Shown: positions 6,873-15,600 of the stretch, one piece after another
How the letters are laid out: each line of letters begins with the position of its first letter
How positions within the stretch are numbered: the stretch's first letter is position 1
Source of the DNA: Bacteroidales bacterium
GTDB lineage: Bacteria; Bacteroidota; Bacteroidia; Bacteroidales; UBA932
Reading direction: 5' to 3'
Assembly (NCBI GenBank): GCA_017551215.1
Contig: JAFZMA010000157.1
Location: 1 to 26,665 of the forward strand
Length of the DNA stretch: 26,665 nucleotides
The notes under the pieces: model-generated
Database searches by the model: none
Seen by the model: the letters and a program-made list of their open reading frames with translations, nothing else
Told to the model about the DNA's origin: nothing
Made by a program: the position numbers and the translations under genes

Positions 6873-8102
6873 ATGGAAGTAAAGAATATAGTCGTATTGG
6901 GCAGGCGTAATGCCGGAAAGAGTTCCCTGGTAAATCTCTTGACAGGGCAGAATGTGTCTATAGTTTCCGAGGTTGCGGGAACAACAACGGATCCCGTGCG
7001 CAAGCGGATGGAGATTAAGGGTGTGGGGCCGTGCAACATCATAGACACTGCTGGAGTGGACGATGGTGGAGAGGTTGGACGTTTGCGCTCTGACCGCAGT
7101 ATCAGCGAGTTATCCGGGGCGGATCTTGCGCTTGTGGTCTTTACGGGAAACGTTTTTGGAGATTACGAAAGGACTCTGGCAGATGAACTGAAAAAGAGGG
7201 ATGTACCGTTTATACTGGTTCACAACAAGGAAGACGAGAGCCCTTTGGAGGAGCCTTTGAGGACAAGTCTCAGCGATGAGTTCAATTGCCCGGTATTGAG
7301 GTTTACCTGCCTTAAGAATCTGAGCGGCATTTATATTGACGACCTTACCCGCTTTGTTGCCGAGGCTTTGAAGAAATCCGGAGAATCTGAAACGGAACTG
7401 GTTCCCAAGAGGCTGGCCGGAGAAGGGGACAGGGTGCTGCTGGTTTGCCCTATAGATGCCGGGGCTCCTGAGGGAAGGCTCATCCTGCCGCAGGTGAAAG
7501 TACTTCGTAATCTTCTGGACAACAGGGTGGTAGTGACCGTCATTCAACCGAGCCAACTGAAAGACATCTTCCCAGATGAGAAATTTAAGGTTGTTATTAC
7601 GGACAGCCAGGCTTTTTCAGAAGTGTCCAAGGCAGTGCCGGATGGGATTCCGGTTGGGAGCTTCAGCATTCTGTTTGCACGCCTTAAGGGACCGTTTACG
7701 CTGTTTCTGGAATCTGTACGGGCAATAGACAGTCTCAAGGACGGGGACAAGGTACTGATTCTGGAATCCTGTACCCACAGGGCAAGTTGCGACGATATAG
7801 GCAGGGTGAAGATTCCTCAGATGCTGAAGGCTTATACTGGTAAAGACCTTCGGTTTGAATTTGTCAGCGGCCTTGATCCAATTCCGGGTATGCAGGATGG
7901 TTATCCGGATAAAACGTTTAATTACGCCCTGGCAATCCAATGCGGAGGGTGCATGTCAACCGCACGGCAGATCCAGTCGAGGGCGGCAGCCATCGCTGAG
8001 CAAAAAATTCCTGTTACCAATTATGGACTTGCAATAGCTTATTCAAAAGGGCTTTTTTCTAACTCTAATTTCAGGGATTTTCTGAAAATCGTCTCCGATT
8101 AA
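6873..8102 (+). CDS. hydF: [FeFe]-hydrogenase maturation GTPase HydF
   Basis: Scaffold GTPase that receives the 2Fe subcluster made by HydE and HydG and delivers it to apo-hydrogenase. 409 residues: an N-terminal Era-like GTPase with GRRNAGKSS (10-18), TTTDP (37-41), DTAG (58-61) and NKED (118-121), then a dimerisation domain and a C-terminal FeS domain with C300-T-H302 and C357-G-G-C360. In the usual CxH...HCxxC signature the residue before C357 is His; here it is Q356. The ATG at 6873 is the only ATG in the frame after an upstream TGA, so the protein begins just before the P-loop strand, about ten residues shorter than many homologues. No hydE, hydG or hydrogenase gene is in the window. Confidence 0.95.
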   Translation: MEVKNIVVLGRRNAGKSSLVNLLTGQNVSIVSEVAGTTTDPVRKRMEIKGVGPCNIIDTAGVDDGGEVGRLRSDRSISELSGADLALVVFTGNVFGDYERTLADELKKRDVPFILVHNKEDESPLEEPLRTSLSDEFNCPVLRFTCLKNLSGIYIDDLTRFVAEALKKSGESETELVPKRLAGEGDRVLLVCPIDAGAPEGRLILPQVKVLRNLLDNRVVVTVIQPSQLKDIFPDEKFKVVITDSQAFSEVSKAVPDGIPVGSFSILFARLKGPFTLFLESVRAIDSLKDGDKVLILESCTHRASCDDIGRVKIPQMLKAYTGKDLRFEFVSGLDPIPGMQDGYPDKTFNYALAIQCGGCMSTARQIQSRAAAIAEQKIPVTNYGLAIAYSKGLFSNSNFRDFLKIVSD

Positions 8103-8124
8103 TACAAATTCAGGGAATTTTCTA

Positions 8125-8132
8125 TATTTTTG
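8125..8132 (+). promoter_or_regulatory. Possible ppdK -7 promoter element
   Basis: TATTTTTG fits TAnnTTTG in the 106-nt gap between hydF and ppdK; no good TTG element is visible upstream. GGGAAT (8113-8118) and ATTCCC (8135-8140) flank it as a 6-bp inverted repeat, which could be a weak hydF terminator or an operator. Confidence 0.35.
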
Positions 8133-8208
8133 TGATTCCCCCGTCCAAATATGCTCGGGTTTTCAATTTTACTGCAAACAAATAGTAACAACAATAAATT
8201 ATAAGACG

Positions 8209-10926
8209 ATGTCAGAAGTAAAAAGAGTTTACCGCTTTGGCGGTGTAAATGCCGATGGTGACGGCTCTATGCGTAACCTACTGGGCGGAAAGGGAGCTAA
8301 CCTTGCAGAAATGTGCAAGCTCGGAATCCCTGTACCGGCTGGTTTCACTATCACCACAGACACTTGCAACGAGTATTACGATCTGGGATGCAAGTTCCCG
8401 GAAGGCCTTGAGGCAGAAGTAAATGCAGCTCTTGAAGCAACAGAGCAGATTATGGGCCGTAAGTTCGGAGACCCTAAGAATCCTCTGCTGGTTTCCTGCC
8501 GTAGCGGTGCCAGAAGTTCAATGCCTGGTATGATGGAGACCGTTCTGAATATCGGTCTTTGCTCAGAGACCATCCCTGGCCTTATCGAGGCAACAAAGAA
8601 CCCAAGATTCGTATACGATGCATACAGACGTCTGATTATGATGTACTCTGACGTTGTTATGGAGAAGGCAGAGGGCATCGAGCCTGCAGACGGAAACGGA
8701 ATCCGCCAGCAGCTGGACCGTATGCTTGCAAAGGTAAAGGCAGAGAAGGGCTATGCATCTGATACTGACCTTACTGAGGATGATCTGAAGGCTCTCTGCG
8801 AGGACTTCAAGATAAGGGTAAAGCAGGAGCTCGGCAAGCCATTCCCGGATAACGCTATGGATCAGCTCTGGGGTGGTATTGCAGCCGTTTTCAAATCCTG
8901 GAACGGAAAGAGGGCAGTTTCCTACAGAAAGATTGAGGGAATTCCAGACACTTGGGGAACAGCAGTTTCTGTACAGAGTATGGTATTCGGAAACATGGGA
9001 GAGAACTCCGCAACCGGTGTTGCTTTCTCACGTAACCCTGCAACCGGAGAGAACAAGTTCTACGGCGAGTGGCTGATCAACGCTCAGGGAGAGGACGTTG
9101 TGGCTGGTATCCGCACACCTAACCCTCTGAACGACGCTACAAAGAGCGAGCACAACCAGCATCTCCTCTCTCTGGAGAAGGCTATGCCGGATGTTTACGA
9201 GCAGCTTAACACCATTCAGCACAATCTTGAGCAGCACTTCCACGATATGCAGGACCTTGAGTTCACCATTCAGGACGGAAAGCTCTGGATGCTCCAGTGC
9301 CGTGTAGGTAAGAGAACCGGTCTGGCAGCTCTGAATATGGCCATGGACATGCTTGCAGAGGGACTCATCGATGAGAAGACTGCAGTTATGAGAGTTGCTC
9401 CTAAGCAGCTGGATGAGATACTTCACCCAATCCTGGATGCTACCCAGGAAAAGAAGTTTACCCCTGTGGCTCACGGACTTCCAGCAGGCCCTGGTGGATC
9501 TGTAGGAAGAATCGTCTTCACTCCGGAGGCTGCTGTTGAGGCTGCCAAAAGAAAGGAGAAGGTTATTCTTGTCCGCGAGGAGACCAACCCTGAGGACGTA
9601 GAGGGTATGAGGGCTGCAGACGGCCTTCTGACCGCAAGAGGAGGTATGACTTCCCACGCTGCTCTGGTTGCAAGAGGATGGGGCAAGTGCTGTATCGTAG
9701 GATGCGACGCCGTTCACATCAACATGCTTACCAGAACTATGACAATCGGCGACAAGGCTTACAAGGAAGGAGACGTATTCTCCCTCAACGGAATTCGCGG
9801 ACTTGTTTATGATGAGGCAGTTCCAACTATCAACGCTTCAGAGAACAAGAGCTTCATAGACTATATGAAGATTGTGGACAAGTACCGTGTCCTTGGTGTA
9901 AGAACCAACGCAGATAACCCGGACGATGCTCAGACAGCCCTCAACTTTGGTGCCGAGGGAATCGGCCTGTTCCGTATCGAGCACATGTTCTACGGAAAGA
10001 ACTCCGAGGAGCCTCTGGCTAAGCTGAGAAAGATGATCCTTTCCAACACTCCGGCCGAGAGAAAGATGGCTCTGGACGAGCTGGAACCATACGTAACTGC
10101 TTCTGTAAGAGCAACAATGAAGGTCATGGACGGCAAACCAGTTACCTTCCGTCTGCTGGACCCTCCATTGCATGAGTTCGTTCCTCAGTCCGCTGAGAAG
10201 AGACAGGAACTTGCCAACGCTCTCCACATCACTCTTGAGGACGTTGCAAAGAGAGGCGAGGCTCTCCATGAGGTTAACCCTATGATGGGTCATCGCGGAG
10301 TAAGACTTGGTATCTCTTATCCTGAGATTTCTGAAATGCAGTTCAGGGCAATCTTCACCGCTACGGCACAGCTTATCAACGAGGGCTATCATCCGCAGCC
10401 TGAGATCATGATCCCTGTAACTATCTCTTACAAGGAGCTTAACGATCAGAAGGCAATCTGCGAGAAGGCTTACGATCAGGTTTACAAGCAGACCGGAATC
10501 GAGATCAAGTACCTCTTCGGAACAATGATCGAGATCCCTCGTGCAGCCATCATGGCAGACCGCATGGCAAGAACAGCACAGTTCTTCTCATTCGGAACCA
10601 ACGACCTCACCCAGATGACCTTCGGTTTCTCAAGAGACGACGTTGGCGGATTTATGCAGGACTACATAGATAAGAAGATTATCGCTTCCGATCCATTCCA
10701 GAGCATTGACCCTCATTCTGTTGGAAAACTCGTGGAGATGGGTGTAAAGGGTGGACGCACTACCAATCCTAACCTTAAGTGCGGTGTCTGCGGAGAGCAT
10801 GGTGGAGACCCTGCTTCCGTAGAACTCTTCCACAAGTTCGGAATGAACTACGTATCCTGCTCACCGTTCCGCGTTCCAATCGCACGCCTTGCAGCTGCCC
10901 AGGCAGCCATCAAGAGCTATAAGTAG
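8209..10926 (+). CDS. ppdK: Pyruvate, phosphate dikinase
   Basis: Interconverts pyruvate, ATP and phosphate with PEP, AMP and diphosphate; in anaerobes it often works in glycolysis or PEP supply. The 905-residue length is normal. The N-terminal nucleotide-binding domain has GGKGANLAEM (26-35). The swivelling domain carries the phosphorylated His in GGMTSHAALVARGWGK (H483). The C-terminal TIM barrel has FGTNDLTQMTFGFSRDD and the catalytic Cys in KCGVCGEHGGDP (C861). The start MSEVKRVYRFGG is the usual family beginning and follows an AT-rich leader with no Shine-Dalgarno. Transcription ends at two hairpins directly downstream. Codon choice looks highly biased, as expected for an abundant enzyme. 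Confidence 0.98.
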   Translation: MSEVKRVYRFGGVNADGDGSMRNLLGGKGANLAEMCKLGIPVPAGFTITTDTCNEYYDLGCKFPEGLEAEVNAALEATEQIMGRKFGDPKNPLLVSCRSGARSSMPGMMETVLNIGLCSETIPGLIEATKNPRFVYDAYRRLIMMYSDVVMEKAEGIEPADGNGIRQQLDRMLAKVKAEKGYASDTDLTEDDLKALCEDFKIRVKQELGKPFPDNAMDQLWGGIAAVFKSWNGKRAVSYRKIEGIPDTWGTAVSVQSMVFGNMGENSATGVAFSRNPATGENKFYGEWLINAQGEDVVAGIRTPNPLNDATKSEHNQHLLSLEKAMPDVYEQLNTIQHNLEQHFHDMQDLEFTIQDGKLWMLQCRVGKRTGLAALNMAMDMLAEGLIDEKTAVMRVAPKQLDEILHPILDATQEKKFTPVAHGLPAGPGGSVGRIVFTPEAAVEAAKRKEKVILVREETNPEDVEGMRAADGLLTARGGMTSHAALVARGWGKCCIVGCDAVHINMLTRTMTIGDKAYKEGDVFSLNGIRGLVYDEAVPTINASENKSFIDYMKIVDKYRVLGVRTNADNPDDAQTALNFGAEGIGLFRIEHMFYGKNSEEPLAKLRKMILSNTPAERKMALDELEPYVTASVRATMKVMDGKPVTFRLLDPPLHEFVPQSAEKRQELANALHITLEDVAKRGEALHEVNPMMGHRGVRLGISYPEISEMQFRAIFTATAQLINEGYHPQPEIMIPVTISYKELNDQKAICEKAYDQVYKQTGIEIKYLFGTMIEIPRAAIMADRMARTAQFFSFGTNDLTQMTFGFSRDDVGGFMQDYIDKKIIASDPFQSIDPHSVGKLVEMGVKGGRTTNPNLKCGVCGEHGGDPASVELFHKFGMNYVSCSPFRVPIARLAAAQAAIKSYK

Positions 10927-10937
10927 CAGAAAATCAA

Positions 10938-10962
10938 ATCGCTGAGAATAATACTCAGCGAT
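10938..10962 (+). terminator. Hairpin built from an inverted CTCAGCGAT pair
   Basis: ATCGCTGAG (10938-10946) and CTCAGCGAT (10954-10962) form a perfect 9-bp stem around AATAATA, starting 12 nt after the ppdK stop. No T-run follows directly, so it may act together with the GC-rich hairpin just downstream. The arms are two of the eleven copies of the dispersed 9-mer described separately. Confidence 0.6.
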
Positions 10963-10972
10963 GGATTAAACC

Positions 10973-10998
10973 AAAGGCCCGGAAAAATCCGGGCCTTT
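10973..10998. terminator. Bidirectional terminator between ppdK and phoH
   Basis: AAAGGCCCGGA (10973-10983) and TCCGGGCCTTT (10988-10998) make an 11-bp perfect stem with loop AAAA. T-rich sequence follows on both strands, and the two genes converge here, so it should stop transcription from both sides. Confidence 0.88.
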
Positions 10999-11021
10999 AT
11001 TCTTGTTGAGAAACAACAGTT

Positions 11022-12569
11022 TTACAGCTTCTTGCCGGCCAGTTCGCTGAGGCGGCTCCTTTCTCCCATGATCAGGTTCACGTGCTCAAAGAGCTTTTCT
11101 CCGTAAAGCTTGTCGCTGATGTGGGTGAGGCCGTTGGAATATTTGTCCAGATACGGCTGGTCAATCTGCTGGACATCACCGGTAAAGACAATCTTGGTTC
11201 CCTCTCCGGCACGGGTGATTATGGTCTTGACCTCGTGAGGAGTGAGGTTCTGAGCCTCATCGATGATGAAAAATGTCTTCTGGAGGCTTCTTCCCCTGAT
11301 ATAGGCGAGAGGGGAGATTTCCAGCTTCTTGGTCCTTATCATCTCCTCTATCTTGATGTTTTCCTTGGACGAGATGCCGAAGTTCTTCTTTATGACGGCA
11401 ATGTTGTCATAAAGAGGCTGCATGAACGGAGCCAGTTTGTCCTGGACATCTCCCGGCAGGAAGCCCATCTCCTCGTTCTGGAGGGTGATGACAGGCCTTG
11501 CCACCAGAATCTGTTCGTAATGGTCTGCCTGGGCAAGAGCTCCGGCAACAGCCAGCAGTGTCTTTCCGGTTCCGGCGGTTCCTGTAAGAGACACAAGCTC
11601 AACGTCTTTGTTCATGACGGCATCCATGGCGAACACCTGCTCCTCGTTCCTTGGAGAAACGCCGTACTGGGTCTGAGGAAGCACCCTTACCACCTTTCCG
11701 GTGCGGGCATCGAATCGTGCAAGGATGATGTAATCGCGAATAGGATCCCGGTCTTCTCCGTTCATGTTCAGGTATTCGTCCTCGCCGTTGTTAGGATCTA
11801 CATCCACGTGTGTAGTAGGAATTCTGAACAGTTGGTTGAAAGCCGGTTTGGTGTTGAGTTTCAGGTCTTTGAAATCCACTCCGTCTCCGTTCATCAGGGT
11901 GTGGATGGCTTTCAGAGGAACGTTTGTCAGCGGGATTACGCGGTCGTAATCCTGTGTGAATTTCTCCTCTCGGATATGGTCGTTGAGGTAGTCCTGAGTG
12001 AACATTCCCAGTGCCTTGGCCTTAAGGCGGAGGTTAACGTCCTTAGTTACAAGGCATACGGTGCGGTCCGGATTCTGCTGCTTGTACCAGATTGCCGTTG
12101 CAAGAATCCTATGGTCCGGAACGTCGTTGCTGAAGCAGTCCGCCAATTCCTTAGGGAACGGCCGGTTAAGTGATATGATAATCGTACCCATCCCCGGACC
12201 CAGGGAAAAGCCCTTTTCCGGATCATAGAGCTTGTGCTCGGAAATCTCGTCTGCCTTGCGGACAAACTCGCGCGCGTTGTAGTTGATAGTGCCGTCTCCT
12301 TTCTTGAACTTGTCCAGTTCCTCTATAACGGCCAACGGAATCACCAGGTCGTTCTCCTGGAACTTGAAAATGGAGCGCCAGTCGTGAAGCAGAACATTGG
12401 TATCCAGCACGAAAATCTTTGGAAGTCTGGTCTTTACCTTGATAACCTGCTCCAGGCCGCCGAGGTTGTTGCTCTTGCCCTTGGTCTTGCTTACGGCCTT
12501 TGCCTTAGCCCTGCTCTTTGTAGTTTTAGCGGTAGTGCTTTTCCTTCTGTCCGTCTTAGTCTCTTTCAT
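11022..12569 (-). CDS. phoH: PIN domain-PhoH family ATPase/ribonuclease
   Basis: 515 residues combining a PIN-type nuclease domain with a PhoH ATPase, as in YlaK-like proteins; such fusions are thought to act on RNA, but the substrate is unknown. An N-terminal Lys/Thr/Ala-rich tail (1-32) is probably disordered. The PIN domain has VLDTNVLLHD (D56), an acidic residue in DHRILATA (D152) and TKDVNLRLKA (D177). The PhoH domain has Walker A GTAGTGKT (330-337) and Walker B FFIIDEAQ (433-440). It lies 34 nt after the purL stop on the same strand, and no separate promoter is clear, so it is probably co-transcribed with purL. The spacer contains one CTCAGCGAT copy. A 363-codon open frame on the opposite strand is a shadow. 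Confidence 0.93.
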   Translation of the reverse strand: MKETKTDRRKSTTAKTTKSRAKAKAVSKTKGKSNNLGGLEQVIKVKTRLPKIFVLDTNVLLHDWRSIFKFQENDLVIPLAVIEELDKFKKGDGTINYNAREFVRKADEISEHKLYDPEKGFSLGPGMGTIIISLNRPFPKELADCFSNDVPDHRILATAIWYKQQNPDRTVCLVTKDVNLRLKAKALGMFTQDYLNDHIREEKFTQDYDRVIPLTNVPLKAIHTLMNGDGVDFKDLKLNTKPAFNQLFRIPTTHVDVDPNNGEDEYLNMNGEDRDPIRDYIILARFDARTGKVVRVLPQTQYGVSPRNEEQVFAMDAVMNKDVELVSLTGTAGTGKTLLAVAGALAQADHYEQILVARPVITLQNEEMGFLPGDVQDKLAPFMQPLYDNIAVIKKNFGISSKENIKIEEMIRTKKLEISPLAYIRGRSLQKTFFIIDEAQNLTPHEVKTIITRAGEGTKIVFTGDVQQIDQPYLDKYSNGLTHISDKLYGEKLFEHVNLIMGERSRLSELAGKKL

Positions 12570-12602
12570 ATTGAATGTTTTTTGATTTTTACTCAGCGAT
12601 GA

Positions 12603-15600
12603 TTATTTCTTGTTTTCCACACACCATTGGTGAGCGGCGGTGAACATCTTTATCCACGGCGTAACCTGGTCTGAGGCTTTTCTGCTATCTGGGTAATAAG
12701 CCCAGTTCCAAGGCCTTATGCAGCGCTCAGGATGAGGCATCATGGCAAGGTGCCTTCCGTCCGGGGAGCAGACACCCGCAATGCCGAACGGAGAACCGTT
12801 AGGATTTGCAGGGTACTTGTCGTATGAATAGCGGAGGGCAATATCCATATCCGGAGTCTTGCCGTCCGATGAACGTTCTATGTGCTGGGCAGGGAAGCTG
12901 AACCGTCCCTCTCCGTGAGCCACCCAGATTCCCAACTTGCTCCCTTGCAGGCCTTTAAGCAAAATGGACGAACTGCGTGGAACCTCAACTCCCACGAATC
13001 CGCTCTCGAACTTACGGGAAATGTTGTGCAGCAGCTTAGGGGAACGCTCCCTGTTATTTGGAGTAATCAGCCCAAGTTCCGCCATAAGCTGGCATCCGTT
13101 GCAGATGCCAAGAGATAGCGTGTCTTTCCTGGCGTAGAAATCGTTTAACGCCTTGTTAGCCTTCTCGTTGTAGAGGAAGGCGCCGGCCCAGCCCTTGGCG
13201 CTTCCAAGCGTATCCGCATTGGAGAAACCTCCCACGAACACAATCATCTGCACGTTCTTTAGGTTTTCCCTTCCGCTGGTAAGGTCTGTCATGTGGACAT
13301 CCTTGACACGGAATCCCGCCAAATGCAGGCACCATGCCATTTCCCGGTCTCCGTTACTGCCTTTCTCTCTGATGATTGCAGCAACAGGGGTATGTATTTT
13401 TATTGCCCCAGCGGCTTTCTTTTTTACAAGTGTTTCTGTAGGAGTTTTGCATGAAGAAAGCTTTCCGTCAAAACCCTTCGGGAACTTGTACTCAAGCGGT
13501 TGCTTCTTAAAGTTTGTGGCTCTGGCCTTGGCACAGGCAGCGTTTGTCTGGCGCATCTCCATCAGATATGAAGTGGAGTACCAGACATCCCGCATCTTGT
13601 CTATGTCTATCTTGTACGTTCCCAGGATGTTCAGATATCTCTTGAGATTTGCAGATGATGATTTTCCCTTTGTGGCTGGAACGTAGCGTCCAATTTGCAT
13701 TGCAGTAACTCCCTCAGGGTGAGCCTTATCTGCAAAACCTTCAAGAATCTTCTCAACGTTTCTCAGCTTGCTGTCTGCAATCTGGAGCACTACTCCCGGC
13801 CGTTCGCTGAAGAAGAACTCCGTAACAGGAAGGCCTGCGCAGAGGAGATCAATACCGCCTCTACGGTTTGCAAAGCACATCTCCAGAAGGGAGGTTATCA
13901 AACCGCCGGCTCCGATATCATGTCCGGCAAGTATAAGCCGTTCTTTCACAAGATGTTGTACGGCATCAAAGCAAAGCTTGAAATATCCGGCATCGTCCAC
14001 ATCCGGAGCCTTGTCTCCAATCTGTCCCAGAGCCTGGGCAAAAGCGCTTCCGCCCAGTTCAGGCGCCGTACGGCTAAACGGGATGAATACGATGGAACTC
14101 TTCTTAACGTCCTTTAGCACAGGAGAAACCGTATTGTTAACATCCTCAACCGGAGCCGCTGCGGAAATAATCACCGTTCCAGGAGCAAGCACCTTCTCTC
14201 CGTCCGGATAGGTCTGCGTCATGCTCATGGAGTCCTTGCCGGTTGGAACATTCACGCCAAGTTCAACGGCAAAATCGCTCACGGCCTTAACCGCCTTGTA
14301 GAGCCTTGCGTCTTCTCCGCGGTTCCTGCTCGGCCACATCCAGTTGGCGGAAAGGGAAACGCCCTTGAGCCCGTCGTTCAGAGGAGCCCATACGATATTT
14401 GTAAGTGCCTCTGCCACAGATAATCTGCTGCCGGCGGCTGAGTCTATCAGTCCGGCAACGGGAGCATGTCCCAGAGATGTGGCAATGCCTTCCTTGTTGT
14501 CATATCCAATGGCTGTCACCGCCATGTCGTTAAGCGGAAGCTGGATCTCTCCGCAGCACTGCTGCAGGGCAATCAGTCCGGTCACCGAGCGGTCCACCTT
14601 ATCCGTAAGCCAGTCCTTGCAGGCCACGCTTTCCAGCCGCAGAACTTTCTCAAGGTAATCGGTGAACTTGCTTGCGCTGAATTTCAGTGGGTTAAAGCGG
14701 TACTCGGCCGTTTCTCCCTCCATAAATGTCTTAGGCGCGCTGCCGAACATGTCGCTCATCTGCAGGTCAATGGCGCTCTCGCCCTTTTTCTCGTCGCGGA
14801 GTAAAAACCTGTGGTCATCCGTTACCTCTCCAATTTCATAGAAAGGAGCCCTTTCTCTCTCGGCGATGTTTTTGAGCAGGGCCACATCTTTCTGCTTGAG
14901 TGCCAGGCCCATGCGCTCCTGACTCTCGTTGCCGATGATTTCCTTCAGGCTGAGGGTTGGGTCGCCGATAGGGAGTTTGCTGATGTCCACCTTGCCTCCG
15001 GTTTCCTCCACCAGTTCGGAAAGGCAGTTCAGGTGGCCGCCGGCTCCGTGATCATGGACTGAGACTATCGGGTTGCTGTCCATCTCACTAAGGGCCCTGA
15101 TGGCATTGTAATCCCTCTTCTGCATCTCGGCGTTTGCCCTCTGTATAGCATTGAGTTCTATGGTGTTGCCGTATTGGCCCGTGTTCACGCTGCTGACTGC
15201 TCCGCCGCCCATTCCTATGCGGTAGTTGTCTCCGCCCAGGAGCACCAGACGGTCTCCTTTGCAAGGAACTTCTTTGGCCGCATCCGCTTTCTTGGCAAAG
15301 CCCACGCCACCGGCCAGCATAATCACTTTGTCATAGCCGAACTTAGGGTTGTCTTTCTCCGTACCCTTCTGTTTTTGAGCGTGTTCAAAAGTAAGCACAG
15401 AGCCGCAGATAATAGGCTGCCCGAACTTGTTTCCAAAGTCGCTGGCTCCGTTGGATGCCTTAGTCAGAATCTCCTCCGGGCTCTGGTACAGCCACTTGCG
15501 CGGCTGGCCCTTCTGCCACGGCCTAAGAACGGGCGCTGATGATCTTGCATCAAAATCAAGGGTTCTTGATGAAGTAGCTTTTGCAGATTGGATTGAATGT

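Noticed and set aside
8113..8140. Strong hydF terminator
   Set aside because: The GGGAAT/ATTCCC repeat has only 6-bp arms, a 16-nt loop and no following T-run.
9028..9717. 229-codon minus-strand frame inside ppdK
   Set aside because: Antisense to the conserved swivelling domain of PPDK; a by-product of biased codon use.
11082..12173. 363-codon open frame on the + strand opposite phoH
   Set aside because: It is fully antisense to a well-conserved PIN-PhoH gene with intact motifs and shows no recognisable domain; long shadows are expected here.
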